Positions 34,503-43,306 of a stretch of 64,000 nt of DNA are shown in pieces. The position numbers and the translations under genes were made by a program. Location: positions 1,501,501 through 1,565,500 of the forward strand of contig NZ_CP066783.1 of assembly GCF_019186805.1 (NCBI RefSeq), in the 5' to 3' direction. This stretch comes from Comamonas fluminis. GTDB lineage: Bacteria > Pseudomonadota > Gammaproteobacteria > Burkholderiales > Burkholderiaceae_C. The stretch's first letter is position 1. Each line of letters starts with the position of its first letter. A model generated the notes under the pieces. It did no database searches. It was not told the DNA's origin and was given only the letters and a program-made list of their open reading frames with translations.

Positions 34503-36236
34503 ATGACGAGCAGTTCCAAAAAACATATCAGCACCATCAACCCGGTAGGCCCGGCGCTGGAGGTGCGCTCTGCGGACGATGTGCAATGGTCTGACACCAC
34601 CGATGTGATCGTCGTTGGCTGGGGTGGGGCCGGTGCCAGCGCAGCCATTGAAGCGCGTGAGCAAGGCGCTGAAGTGCTGGTCATTGACCGCTTCAGCGGC
34701 GGTGGTGCCAGCGTGCTCTCGGGCGGCGTGGTCTATGCCGGTGGTGGTACCAAGTACCAGAAGCAGGCGGGCTTTGAAGACTCGCCGGAAGCCATGACGG
34801 CCTACCTCAAGCATGAGGTCAACGGCGTCGTCAGCGATGCGACGCTGGCGCGTTTCAGCCGCGACAGCGTGGCCAATCTGGAGTGGCTGGAAAAGCAGGG
34901 CGCAGGCTTTGACTCCACCATGCCCGCCTACAAGACCTCGTATCCGCCTGATGGTGTGTACCTGTACTACTCGGGCAACGAAGTGGTGCCTGCCTATGGC
35001 AACCCGGCACTGGCCAAGAAGCCCGCACCGCGTGGTCACCGTGTGGTGGCCAAGGGGCAGTCGGGGGCGACTTTCTTCGCAGCGCTGCAGCAGTCCACAC
35101 TGGCACATGGTGCCCGCACGCTCACACAGGCGCGTGTGCAGCGACTGGTGCGCGAGCAGGAAACAGGCCGCGTGCTGGGTGTGGAAGTGACCGTGCTGCC
35201 TGCGGGCGATGCACGCACAGAGCGCCATAAAAAGCTCGATGAGCTGGTGGCCAAGTGGCGTCTGTATCAGGCGCCGCGTGCGCAGGCTGGGCGCCGCGAA
35301 GCTGCGCAGATCGAGAGCGAGATTGGCGAGAAGCGCTTTATCCGCGCCCGCAAAGGTGTGGTGCTGTCTACCGGTGGCTATATCTTCAACTCCGAATTGA
35401 TGGACAAGCACGCACCGGCCTACAAGCCGGGCTGGCTGACGGGCGCTGCAGGCTGTGACGGCTCTGGCCTGCGCCTGGGGCAGTCGGTGGGGGGGATTGG
35501 TCAGGATCTGAACAATATCTCGGCCTGGCGTTTCATCACGCCTCCGGCGGTCTGGCCCAAGGGGCTGGTGGTCAACACCAAGGGCGAGCGTTTCTGCAAT
35601 GAGCAGGTCTATGGCGCCAAGCTGGGCTACGAGATGATGGAAAAGCAGGGCGGCAAGGCCTGGCTCATTATTGATAGCAAGCTTCGCAGGCAGGCTGCCT
35701 GGCAGTGCCTGTTTGGCGGGCTGTGGGCCTTCCAGTCCATGCCCGCGCTGGCGCTGATGTACAAGGTTGCGGTCAAGGGTAAATCGGTGGCAGATCTGGC
35801 CCAGAAGCTCAACCTGGATGCAGCCCTGCTGCAGCGCCAGTTTGATACGGCCAATGCTGCGGCGCGTGGCGAGATTGACGATCCCATGGGCAAGTCCACG
35901 GACATGCGCCATGAGTTCAAGGGCGGCTCGCTGTTTGCCATTGATATCTCCATCAGCCAGAAGATGTTCCCGCTGGCCGTGCTGAGTCTGGGTGGCCTCA
36001 AGGTCAACGAAGACAGCGGTGCAGTGATTGATGGCGCAGGGCGCGATATTCCGGGCCTGTATGCCGCTGGCCGCACGGCCATTGGTATTGCGTCTTCGCG
36101 CTATGTCAGCGGCCTGTCTCTGGCCGATTGCGTGTTTTCCGGTCGCCGGGCGGGCAAGGCCGCAGCCGCGGATGGCAGCAGGGCCGCAGAGCCCAGCGCC
36201 GCCGTAGCGGGCGTGCAGGAAAGCGTCGGTGTTTAA
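34503..36236 (+). CDS. tesI: 3-ketosteroid Delta4(5alpha)-dehydrogenase (TesI)
   Basis: A 577-residue flavoprotein. ATG 34503 follows AAGGAGCTGAG directly after tesH. The FAD motif DVIVVGWGGAGASAAIEAREQG starts at about residue 37, followed by GGGASVLSGGVVYAGGGT and the C-terminal GLYAAGRTAIGIASSRYVSGLSLAD. Compared with TesH it has an N-terminal extension and a charged insertion (about 240-280). It desaturates 5-alpha-3-ketosteroids at C4-C5 so that 5-alpha substrates can join the pathway. Identity rests on similarity to the 4-ene-dehydrogenase type and on the tesH-tesI order of TA441. Confidence 0.93.
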   Translation: MTSSSKKHISTINPVGPALEVRSADDVQWSDTTDVIVVGWGGAGASAAIEAREQGAEVLVIDRFSGGGASVLSGGVVYAGGGTKYQKQAGFEDSPEAMTAYLKHEVNGVVSDATLARFSRDSVANLEWLEKQGAGFDSTMPAYKTSYPPDGVYLYYSGNEVVPAYGNPALAKKPAPRGHRVVAKGQSGATFFAALQQSTLAHGARTLTQARVQRLVREQETGRVLGVEVTVLPAGDARTERHKKLDELVAKWRLYQAPRAQAGRREAAQIESEIGEKRFIRARKGVVLSTGGYIFNSELMDKHAPAYKPGWLTGAAGCDGSGLRLGQSVGGIGQDLNNISAWRFITPPAVWPKGLVVNTKGERFCNEQVYGAKLGYEMMEKQGGKAWLIIDSKLRRQAAWQCLFGGLWAFQSMPALALMYKVAVKGKSVADLAQKLNLDAALLQRQFDTANAAARGEIDDPMGKSTDMRHEFKGGSLFAIDISISQKMFPLAVLSLGGLKVNEDSGAVIDGAGRDIPGLYAAGRTAIGIASSRYVSGLSLADCVFSGRRAGKAAAADGSRAAEPSAAVAGVQESVGV

Positions 36237-36320
36237 CCCCTGAGTTGTGGGGGCAGCCATGGGCCGGGGCGCCGGTGCCTGGCTGCACAGATAAGTGTGA
36301 GTGAGTAAGGGGTCATAAAA

Positions 36321-37388
36321 ATGAGCAGTGAAGCGACAACCAGTGCATCGCGCTATCACCCGTTGCGTGTGCGTGCGGTGATTGATGAGACACACGACAC
36401 CAAATCCATTGTGTTTGATGTTCCCGAGGCTTTGGCTGAGCAGTTCAGCTACAGGCCCGGGCAGTTCCTGACGCTGCGACTGCCGATCGAGGGCCGTTAT
36501 GTGCCTCGTTGCTATTCCATGTCCAGCGCCCCGGCGCTGGATGATGCGCTGCGCGTGACCGTCAAGCGCGTGCACCAGGGGCGCGGCTCCAATTGGGTGT
36601 GCGACAAGATCCGCGCCGGCGATACGGTGGAGCTGATGCCGCCGTCGGGCCTGTTCTCGCCCAGAAATTTATCGCAGAACTTCTTGCTGCTGGCTGGCGG
36701 CAGCGGCATCACGCCCGTGTTCTCCATTTTGCGCACCGTGCTTAAGCAGCATCAGGGCAATGTGGTGCTGTTCTATGCCAATCGTGATGAGCGCTCGGTC
36801 ATCTTCAAGAAAGACCTGCAGCAGCTGGCGGCTGAGTATCCGGACCGCCTGCAAGTCATTCACTGGCTCGATTCGGTGCAGGGCGCTCCTTCGCAAAAGC
36901 AGCTGGCAGCCTGGGCTACGCCCTGGGTGGCTAATGCCGGTCAGGCCTTTATCTGCGGCCCCGGCCCTTTCATGGATGCCGCACAGGCCGCCATGATCGA
37001 AGCGGGCATGCCCGCCGATCAGGTGCATGTGGAGCGCTTTGTTTCTCTGCCCGATGAGGAAACCCTGCAGCAGATGCAGGAAGCGGCAGAGCCTGTTGAA
37101 GCGGCAGTGGATGAAGCCGTGGTGCAACTGCGCCTGGACGGTGAAGAGTACGAGTTCACCTGCAGCGGCACTGAAACCATTCTGGAAGCGGGCCTGCGCG
37201 CTGGCATCAACGTGCCATTTTCCTGCCAGGCAGGTATGTGCGCATCCTGCATGTGCCAGGTTCAGGACGGCAGCGTCCATCTGCGCCACAACGAAGTACT
37301 GGATGCCAAGGATCTGTCCAAGAAATGGACGCTGGCCTGCCAGTCCGTGCCCACCAGCGAGAAGCTGCGCGTCAAATTCCCGGAGTAA
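36321..37388 (+). CDS. Ferredoxin-NAD(P)H reductase with plant-type 2Fe-2S domain (ORF17, KshB-like)
   Basis: A 355-residue protein with FAD, NAD and iron-sulfur domains in that order. RCYSMSS (FAD) is at about residues 63-69, LLLAGGSGITPVFSILR (NAD) is near 121-137, and the C-terminal ferredoxin has CQAGMCASCMCQV and a last Cys in TLACQSV. This is the KshB layout, the reductase of Rieske-type 3-ketosteroid 9-alpha-hydroxylase. The gene position equals ORF17 of TA441. The oxygenase KshA is not encoded in this window, so the electron acceptor lies elsewhere. Confidence 0.9.
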   Translation: MSSEATTSASRYHPLRVRAVIDETHDTKSIVFDVPEALAEQFSYRPGQFLTLRLPIEGRYVPRCYSMSSAPALDDALRVTVKRVHQGRGSNWVCDKIRAGDTVELMPPSGLFSPRNLSQNFLLLAGGSGITPVFSILRTVLKQHQGNVVLFYANRDERSVIFKKDLQQLAAEYPDRLQVIHWLDSVQGAPSQKQLAAWATPWVANAGQAFICGPGPFMDAAQAAMIEAGMPADQVHVERFVSLPDEETLQQMQEAAEPVEAAVDEAVVQLRLDGEEYEFTCSGTETILEAGLRAGINVPFSCQAGMCASCMCQVQDGSVHLRHNEVLDAKDLSKKWTLACQSVPTSEKLRVKFPE

Positions 37389-37391
37389 AAC

Positions 37392-39014
37392 ATGTCGAAT
37401 ATCCAACAGAACAAGGTGCAGGACACTTCGCTGACCTTGCCCGCCATGCTGGCCGATGTGGCCAGCCGCTATGCAGAGCGCGCCGCCATTGTCGAAAACG
37501 GCAAATCCATCAGCTATGCCCAGTTGCTGCAACTCAGTCGTCAGGCCGCTCGCGCTTTGATGAGCCTGGGTGTGCAGGCCGGTGACCGTGTGGCCCTGTG
37601 GGCGCCTAACCTCAGCGAATGGATTGTGGCCGCTTGCGGCGTGCATGCCGCAGGTGGCGTACTGGTGCCGCTGAACACCCGTATGAAGGGCGCAGAAGCG
37701 GCCGACATTCTGGACCGCAGCCGCGCCCGCGTGCTGGTCAGTGTGGGTGATTTTCTGAACAACTACTACCCAGACCTGCTGAATGGCCAGCGCCCCGCAA
37801 CGCTGGAGCAGATTGTGGTTCTGGGCGATAAGGTGCTGCCCAGTGCGGATCTGAGCTGGAATCAGTTCATGGCCAAGGCCGATGCCACCAGCGCAGAAGC
37901 ACAGCTGCAGCGCGAAGCACAGATCAAGCCTGACGACACGGCTGACCTGATGTTCACCTCCGGCACCACCGGCCGTCCCAAGGGGGTGATGGCTGCGCAC
38001 AATCCCACCATTCTGGCTTTCAAGGCCTGGTCGGATGTGGTGGGCCTGACCGAAGGCAGCCGTTACCTGATCGTCAACCCCTTCTTTCACACCTTTGGCT
38101 ACAAGGCTGGCTGGGTGGCGGCTCTGCTGCAAGGCGCAACGGTCTATCCAGAGCAGGTTTTTGATGCCGAAGCCATCTTGCGCCGTATCGAAAGCGATCG
38201 CATCAGCTTCATGCCTGGTCCACCCACGCTGTTCCTGTCCATGCTGGCGCATCCGCAGCTCAAGAGCTTTGACTTGAGCTCGCTGGAAGCCAGTGTGACA
38301 GGCGCTTCCACCGTGCCGCCCATTCTGATCAAGCGCATGCGTGAAGAGCTGGGTATCAAGAATGTGACCACCGCCTATGGCCTGACCGAGTGCGGCGGCT
38401 GTGCAACGCTGTGTGATCCTTCGGATGACGTGGAGACCGTGGCCAACACCTGCGGCAAGGCTCTGCCAGGCACCGAAGTGCGCTGTGTGGACGAGCAGGG
38501 CAAGCCTGTGGCTGCAGGCGAGGCTGGTGAAGTGCTGCTGCGCGGCTATCACATCATGAAGGGCTACTTCGAGGACGATAAGGCCACGGCGGAAACCATT
38601 GATGCGGACGGCTGGCTGCACACCGGCGATGTGGGCGTGCTGGACGAGCGCGGCTATCTGCGCATTACCGACCGCTTGAAGGATATGTTCATCGTGGGCG
38701 GCTTCAACTGCTACCCCGCAGAGATTGAGCGCATGCTCTCCAACCACCCCGATGTGGCCCAGGTCGCCGTGATTGGCCTGCCCGATGAGCGCATGGGTGA
38801 AGTGGGCTGCGCCTGCGTGGTGGCCCGCAATGGCGTGACCGTGGACAAAGACACCTTCATCGCATGGTGCCGTGCCAATATGGCGAACTACAAGGTGCCA
38901 CGCTTTGTGCTGCAGCTCGACAGCCTGCCAGTCAACGCATCCAACAAGGTGCAAAAGCGCGACCTGCTGCAGATCGTCAAGGCCAAGATGGAGCAGGCCG
39001 CCCAGCCTGCTTGA
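37392..39014 (+). CDS. Steroid C/D-ring acid CoA ligase (ORF18, FadD3-like)
   Basis: A 540-residue AMP-forming ligase starting three bases after the reductase gene. The phosphate loop is [18 protein letters not shown], followed by [45 protein letters not shown] and a C-terminal Lys in SNKVQKRDL. Disruption of the positional equivalent (ORF18, later scdA) in TA441 was reported to accumulate 9,17-dioxo-1,2,3,4,10,19-hexanorandrostan-5-oic acid. The mycobacterial counterpart is FadD3 (HIP-CoA ligase). It activates the hexahydroindane acid released by TesD for beta-oxidation of ring B. Confidence 0.9.
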   Translation: MSNIQQNKVQDTSLTLPAMLADVASRYAERAAIVENGKSISYAQLLQLSRQAARALMSLGVQAGDRVALWAPNLSEWIVAACGVHAAGGVLVPLNTRMKGAEAADILDRSRARVLVSVGDFLNNYYPDLLNGQRPATLEQIVVLGDKVLPSADLSWNQFMAKADATSAEAQLQREAQIKPDDTADLMFTSGTTGRPKGVMAAHNPTILAFKAWSDVVGLTEGSRYLIVNPFFHTFGYKAGWVAALLQGATVYPEQVFDAEAILRRIESDRISFMPGPPTLFLSMLAHPQLKSFDLSSLEASVTGASTVPPILIKRMREELGIKNVTTAYGLTECGGCATLCDPSDDVETVANTCGKALPGTEVRCVDEQGKPVAAGEAGEVLLRGYHIMKGYFEDDKATAETIDADGWLHTGDVGVLDERGYLRITDRLKDMFIVGGFNCYPAEIERMLSNHPDVAQVAVIGLPDERMGEVGCACVVARNGVTVDKDTFIAWCRANMANYKVPRFVLQLDSLPVNASNKVQKRDLLQIVKAKMEQAAQPA

Positions 39015-39044
39015 ACGCAGTCGTCATGAAATTGGCTGTTTTCC

Positions 39045-39073
39045 CAAAAAAGCACGAATTTCATGGCTATAAT
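39045..39073 (+). promoter_or_regulatory. Probable tRNA-Gly promoter
   Basis: A perfect -10 hexamer TATAAT is at 39068-39073, 38 bases before the tRNA. The -35 at the expected spacing is poor, so only the -10 is well supported. Confidence 0.5.
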
Positions 39074-39110
39074 TCAAGTCTGTTCTGCAAAGCCTAATGC
39101 TTTCAGAGAT

Positions 39111-39186
39111 GCGGGAATAGCTCAGTTGGTAGAGCGATACCTTGCCAAGGTATAGGTCGACGGTTCGAACCCGTTTTCCCGCTCCA
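39111..39186 (+). tRNA. tRNA-Gly (GCC)
   Basis: A 76-base cloverleaf with encoded CCA. The acceptor stem is GCGGGAA/TTCCCGC with discriminator T, the D-loop has AGCTCAGTTGGTAGAGC, the anticodon GCC lies in CTTGCCAAG, and the T-loop is GGTTCGAACCC. Confidence 0.97.
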
Positions 39187-39193
39187 GATTTTG

Positions 39194-39221
39194 AAAAGGG
39201 AAGCAAAAGCTTCCCTTTTTT
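39194..39221 (+). terminator. Terminator after tRNA-Gly
   Basis: AAAAGGGAAGC pairs with GCTTCCCTTTT and is followed by further T residues, eight bases past the tRNA end. Confidence 0.85.
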
Positions 39222-39250
39222 ATTGCCTCAGTCCTCGGGCTGGTGCAATA

Positions 39251-39281
39251 CTTGCTGTCTGGCCATGCGCTATGCAGCAAG
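39251..39281. repeat. Hairpin directly upstream of tRNA-Leu
   Basis: CTTGCTG (39251-39257) pairs with CAGCAAG (39275-39281), ending three bases before the tRNA. It could form in the precursor RNA or be part of the promoter region. Its role is unknown. Confidence 0.4.
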
Positions 39282-39284
39282 TGG

Positions 39285-39373
39285 GCCCCGATGGTGAAAT
39301 TGGTAGACACTGCAGACTTAAAATCTGCCGCTTTTAACGAAGCGTGCCGGTTCGATTCCGGCTCGGGGCACCA
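39285..39373 (+). tRNA. tRNA-Leu (TAA)
   Basis: An 89-base class II tRNA with a long variable arm and encoded CCA. The acceptor is GCCCCGA/TCGGGGC with discriminator A, the anticodon loop CTTAAAA carries TAA, and the T-loop is GGTTCGATTCC. Confidence 0.97.
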
Positions 39374-39384
39374 GGAAATAAGAA

Positions 39385-39416
39385 AACCTTGCTACTTTTT
39401 GAGTAGCAAGGTTTTT
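39385..39416 (+). terminator. Terminator after tRNA-Leu
   Basis: AACCTTGCTAC pairs with GTAGCAAGGTT and is followed by TTT, 12 bases past the tRNA. Confidence 0.88.
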
Positions 39417-39603
39417 CTGTTTCCGGACCGTGCATATCCGCGGTTCACCCGATTCAGGCAGGGCTTGCTTCTTGTAAGAAATTGATGACAGAACCCTGTC
39501 GCCAGCCGTCTTCATGCGCGTAAATGGGCGCTAATGTCGTTATTCTTGCTGCACTGCAACAAATGCACCCTGTTCTGCCGTTATCGCGGGGGTGCGTTCA
39601 GGG

Positions 39604-40203
39604 ATGTACGTTAACGATTGGTCTTTTCTTCTGGTCATTGCGACCATTCTTCTGACGCCGGGGCCCACCAATACTTTGCTGGCGTCGTCCGGAATCAGCC
39701 AGGGGCTGCGCCGCTCCGCGCCTTTGCTCTCCTTTGAATGTCTGGGCTATGTCTGTGCAACCAGTCTCTGGGGGCTGGTGCTCAACACCACCATGCAGGA
39801 CTATCCTTTTGTCATCAACATCATCAAGGTGGTCAGCGGGCTGTACATCGCCAGGCTGGGCCTTCGGCTATGGGCTCAGGCCGGGCATGATGCCGCTCTG
39901 GAGCAGATGGCTGCGGTCAAGCCCTCTGAGCTGTTTGTCGCCACCTTGCTCAACCCCAAGGCCGTTATTTTTGCCATGGTGCTGTTTCCGGTACAGACTT
40001 GGCTGAGTGTTTCCAACTATGCCGAGGTCATGGGCAGCTTCGTGGCGCTGGTGGCCGTGATTGGCGGGCTGTGGATTGCGCTGGGTTCGGTGCTTATCAG
40101 CGGGCGTTTTCGCTGGCTGCAACCGCAGTGGTTTCAGCGCCTGGCTGCGCTGACGCTGTGGGGCTTTGCTGTCTGGTTGCTGTTGGGCGGAATTTTTGCC
40201 TGA
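39604..40203 (+). CDS. LysE/RhtB-family exporter
   Basis: A 199-residue membrane protein. ATG 39604 (MYVNDWSF) is preferred over an in-frame GTG 12 bases upstream because it directly precedes the first membrane helix. Its predicted helices fit the LysE/RhtB fold, with the N-terminal LLTPGPTNTLLASSGISQG matching the family signature (TPGPN). NPKAVIFAMVLFP is the second conserved block. Such proteins export amino acids or related metabolites. It is not linked to the steroid genes, being separated by two tRNAs. Confidence 0.85.
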   Translation: MYVNDWSFLLVIATILLTPGPTNTLLASSGISQGLRRSAPLLSFECLGYVCATSLWGLVLNTTMQDYPFVINIIKVVSGLYIARLGLRLWAQAGHDAALEQMAAVKPSELFVATLLNPKAVIFAMVLFPVQTWLSVSNYAEVMGSFVALVAVIGGLWIALGSVLISGRFRWLQPQWFQRLAALTLWGFAVWLLLGGIFA

Positions 40204-40406
40204 GTGCCGTAGTGCGAGTGCTTGACTGAACGGTATCCGCCTGTCTGCGCGGTTTTGACTTCGGTGAGAAAATCGCCCCCGGTAATGCTATTTGACACAG
40301 GGGTGTCAGGCATTGGTTCAGGGGCTTGGAAAAGCTCTGGCTTCGATGCAATATGGGGCTGAAGTTCTGTCATGCTGGCAGGGCCTGCACTCCAAGAGAT
40401 CAATAA

Positions 40407-41036
40407 ATGTCTAGTTACAACGCTGCTTTTGAAATTCATGTCCACGGTCAGGTTCTGCTCCGTGCTGATGTTACGTACGAGCAGCTTCAGGATGCATTGC
40501 GCCCGCTGTGGGCCTATGCCGGTGCTCGCTCGCTCAAGGAAGGGGAGTCCAGCTTCTACGATGAAGAGCCGGGCATCCAGTTCAACACCGAGGAGCATGC
40601 GCTGCAGATGTGCTGGACGGTGCGTGGTGACGAAGACTTCCGTCAGGCGCTGGATGATATGTGCATGGGCCTGAATGAGCTGGCCGAGCAGGGCTCTCCG
40701 ATTGAAGTGACGTTTTACGACACCGAGTTCGACGAGGACGAAGCCCCTGCCGAGGCGCAAAGCCGTGATGACTTTGTGATGCTGTTTGTGGGCCCCAACC
40801 CCGCTGCCATCATGCAGGTGCAGCGTGATTTGCTGGTGCAGGATGTGGTCGGCCTCATGGAGCGCCACTTTGATGGCTCTGAGCTGACGGGTGTGGTGCA
40901 GGAGATTGACAAGCTGTTCTCGCAGCGCTTTGAGGCGCTGGTCAGTTCGCTGGAGCTGGGCAAGCCACCCCGTGGTGGCTCGGGCGGTGCAGGTTCTGGC
41001 CATGGCGGTAATCGCCGCCCGCGCCATTTGCATTGA
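40407..41036 (+). CDS. Conserved hypothetical protein, acidic with Gly/Arg-rich tail
   Basis: A 209-residue protein. The body has alternating beta-like and helical segments (FEIHVHGQVLLRADVTYEQL, MCWTVRGDEDFRQALDDM, DDFVMLFVGPNPAAIMQVQRDLLVQDVVGLMERHF). It ends in a flexible, positively charged GGSGGAGSGHGGNRRPRHLH tail that could bind nucleic acid. I recognise no catalytic motif. An inverted repeat follows the stop. Confidence 0.7.
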   Translation: MSSYNAAFEIHVHGQVLLRADVTYEQLQDALRPLWAYAGARSLKEGESSFYDEEPGIQFNTEEHALQMCWTVRGDEDFRQALDDMCMGLNELAEQGSPIEVTFYDTEFDEDEAPAEAQSRDDFVMLFVGPNPAAIMQVQRDLLVQDVVGLMERHFDGSELTGVVQEIDKLFSQRFEALVSSLELGKPPRGGSGGAGSGHGGNRRPRHLH

Positions 41037-41055
41037 TCTTTTTCTAGACTCCAGA

Positions 41056-41101
41056 CACAAGCCCTCTGCGCTGCGGCAACTGCAGCCCCAGAGGGCTTGT
41101 G
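41056..41101 (+). terminator. Stem-loop after the hypothetical gene
   Basis: CACAAGCCCTCTG pairs perfectly with CAGAGGGCTTGTG across a 20-base loop. There is no T-run, and the right arm ends eight bases before the next start codon. It may be a terminator or a structure that blocks translation of the metalloprotease gene. Confidence 0.5.
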
Positions 41102-41108
41102 CGTTGAT

Positions 41109-41705
41109 ATGAAGCCTATTGCCACCCCCAAATATTCAGGAGCCATTTCCACGCAGCTGCGAAAAGAGCGCGTGGTGGCCGCAGCGGCATCACCGCAACT
41201 GGCGCTGCCCTATCTGTCGGGCTATGCGCCTTCGCTGCAGAGCAAGGTGCGTGAATGGCTGCAGGCGGGCAAGGCCGGGGAATGGCTGCTGCGCAAATAT
41301 CCGCAGGCCCATGCGGTGCGTACGGACAAGGCGCTTTATGCCTATGTGGATGAGCTCAAGGCCGAATACCTGCGCAATGCAGGACAGTTGCACCGCGTGG
41401 CTTACGACAGCAAGATTCATGTGGTGCGCAATGCGCTGGGGCTGCACACGCGCAGGGCGATTGCGCATGGCGGCAAGCTCAATGCCCGGCACGAAATTCA
41501 TGTGGCCGCCATGTTCAAGCAGGCACCCGATGCGTTTTTGCGCATGATCTGCGTGCATGAGCTGGCCCATATCCGCATCATGGATCACGACAAAGCCTTC
41601 TATCAGCTGTGCACGCACATGGAGCCTGAGTATCACCAGCTGGAGTTTGATGTGCGCTTTTACCTCAGCTATCTGGATACAGGCGCACCGGCCCTGTGGG
41701 AGTGA
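41109..41705 (+). CDS. YgjP/SprT-like metallopeptidase-domain protein
   Basis: A 198-residue protein from ATG 41109. The zinc motif is His150-Glu-Leu-Ala-His154 (VHELAHIRI), followed by a third ligand candidate at His160 in MDHDKAFYQL, as in YgjP-like (WLM/DUF45) proteins. LGLHTRRAIAHGGKLNARHEIHVA upstream matches the family's strand pair before the zinc helix. The cellular target is unknown. The gene converges on murI with a 13-base gap. Confidence 0.8.
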   Translation: MKPIATPKYSGAISTQLRKERVVAAAASPQLALPYLSGYAPSLQSKVREWLQAGKAGEWLLRKYPQAHAVRTDKALYAYVDELKAEYLRNAGQLHRVAYDSKIHVVRNALGLHTRRAIAHGGKLNARHEIHVAAMFKQAPDAFLRMICVHELAHIRIMDHDKAFYQLCTHMEPEYHQLEFDVRFYLSYLDTGAPALWE

Positions 41706-41718
41706 GTGGCGAGCAGGC

Positions 41719-42624
41719 TCAGGCAGTCGCCACTGATGCGCTGGCCGACGGTACATTGACATGGCTGCAGCACTGGGCGGGCAAGTCCAGCCAGCGCTGG
41801 GCGGCGGCTTGCAGGGCAGGCAGGGCGCCGGTAGTCAGCAGCTGAATCTGGGCAGGCTGGGCCAGCTCTTGAGCTGCTGCGCTTTCATGATCTTCCGCCG
41901 CCAGCAAGCTGCGCTGCTCCAGCATGCGGCGCGTCTGGCGGGCAACCGGGGCGCCGGTATCCAGCAATTGAATGTCCGGGCCCAGCAGGGCGCGCAGGTC
42001 GTCTTTGACAAACACATAGTGGGTGCAGCCCAGTACCAGCGTATCCATTTGCCCGGTTTTTTGGCCAAATTGGCCTAAAGCCTGCGTGTAATTTGCGCAG
42101 AGCGCTCTTATTTCAGTAGTCTCTGCATCGCTGGGCAAGGGCTGCTCGGTGCTGCGCTCAATGGCTTTTGCCAGGCCATCGCAGGCTTGCAGATGAAACT
42201 GGGCGCGCTGGCTGTGCTCAGTCACCAGCCGTGCCACGCGCTGGCTGCTGACGGTGCCGCGTGTGGCCATCACGCCCACATGGTGGGTCTGGCTGGAAAA
42301 AGACGCGGGCTTGATGGCTGGCTCCACACCGATTACGGGCAGCTCGGGCATTTGCTGGCGCAGCAATTCCACGGCGGCTGCAGTGGCCGTGTTGCAGGCA
42401 ATGACCAGAATCTTGATGTCATGCTGCTGGCACAGATGCTGCGCGATGGCCAGCGTGCGCTCCTGCACAAAAGCGTCCCCTCTTGCGTCGCCATACGGGG
42501 CGTTGCCGCTGTCGGCCAGATAGACAAACTGCTCATGCGGCAGTTCATGGCGCAGTGCCTGCAAGACGCTGAGGCCACCGACGCCGCTGTCAAAAATACC
42601 GATGGGGGATTGGGGTGTGGGCAT
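41719..42624 (-). CDS. murI: Glutamate racemase
   Basis: A 301-residue glutamate racemase. ATG 42624 (MPTPQSPIGIFDSGVGG) fits the domain start. Catalytic residues are visible: Asp in FDSGVGGLSVL, Cys in VIACNTATAAAVELL and the second Cys in LVLGCTHYVFV, plus NAPYGDARG. It makes D-glutamate for peptidoglycan. It is housekeeping and unrelated to the steroid block. The gene leads the leftward series of small genes. Confidence 0.95.
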   Translation of the reverse strand: MPTPQSPIGIFDSGVGGLSVLQALRHELPHEQFVYLADSGNAPYGDARGDAFVQERTLAIAQHLCQQHDIKILVIACNTATAAAVELLRQQMPELPVIGVEPAIKPASFSSQTHHVGVMATRGTVSSQRVARLVTEHSQRAQFHLQACDGLAKAIERSTEQPLPSDAETTEIRALCANYTQALGQFGQKTGQMDTLVLGCTHYVFVKDDLRALLGPDIQLLDTGAPVARQTRRMLEQRSLLAAEDHESAAAQELAQPAQIQLLTTGALPALQAAAQRWLDLPAQCCSHVNVPSASASVATA

Positions 42625-42697
42625 GTCGCAGGCGCTCAGAAAAGAGGACGGGCGGCAGTATGCGCCGCATTCATCAACGCAGCAGGGGCTAGGGGCA

Positions 42698-43240
42698 TCA
42701 CAGACCGTCCTGACCGCTTTGGGCCGTGGGCAGGCCGCAGGTGGGGCAGAACTTGTCCTCGTAAGCCACTTCATGGCCAGCGGGGCAATAGTGGGTGCGC
42801 AGTATGCGCGGCAGGCGCCAGCTGGAATAGAAAATGCTGAATGCCATGGCATAGAAGGCCATGCCGTGACCGCTAAAGGCTTTGATGCCTTGCTCATTGC
42901 CGATGTCCGGGCTGGTGACGATGAGCAAGAAGTTGACGATGGCATAGCCAAAGATGGTGAACGCGGCATAGCGCATCCAGTCCGGACAGCCTGCCAGCAC
43001 TTTCTTCCACGAAAAATTCAGGCGATTGCCGTTGTTGATGTGCTGGGCAATCAGCACCGCAGGAATCCAGACCGCAAAAAGTCCGCCGACCAGTGCCATC
43101 GATATGCTGGTCTGCAGCTCTTCGTTGAACAGGCTCATGACGGCTCCAAACTGATTGCTCCACGTCAGCAGGTTGGCCAGCGCGCACAGCAACAGGCCAA
43201 GACCAGCGACAAACATCAGGGGGATCAGCAAAATGTTCAT
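42698..43240 (-). CDS. Membrane protein with C-terminal zinc ribbon
   Basis: A 180-residue protein with about four membrane helices (LLIPLMFVAGLGLLLCALANLL; SMALVGGLFAVWIPAVLIA; YAAFTIFGYAIVNFLLIV; GMAFYAMAFSIFYSS). A cytoplasmic tail has CPAGHEVAYEDKFCPTCG, a C/H-C-C zinc ribbon. No function is recognised. It stands alone between murI and a repeat element. Confidence 0.75.
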   Translation of the reverse strand: MNILLIPLMFVAGLGLLLCALANLLTWSNQFGAVMSLFNEELQTSISMALVGGLFAVWIPAVLIAQHINNGNRLNFSWKKVLAGCPDWMRYAAFTIFGYAIVNFLLIVTSPDIGNEQGIKAFSGHGMAFYAMAFSIFYSSWRLPRILRTHYCPAGHEVAYEDKFCPTCGLPTAQSGQDGL

Positions 43241-43257
43241 GTCTCAGTCGTTGTTAT

Positions 43258-43306
43258 CAAAAATATAGCTGTAAGCGCTTGGTGGATAAGCGCTATGGCT
43301 ATTTTT
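43258..43306. repeat. Dispersed palindromic element (TAGCTGTAAGCGCTT...AAGCGCTATGGCTA)
   Basis: A complete copy of an intergenic palindrome. AAATATAGCTGTAAGCGCTT and AAGCGCTATGGCTATTTTT flank GGTGGAT. Partial copies occur at 25184, 54640 and 60150. I recognise this style of repeat from Comamonadaceae intergenic regions. Its end contributes the stop codon of the gene at 43305. Confidence 0.65.

Noticed and set aside
36669..38954. A 760-codon minus-strand frame opposite ORF17 and ORF18.
   Set aside because: It has antisense composition; the plus-strand proteins have intact catalytic motifs.
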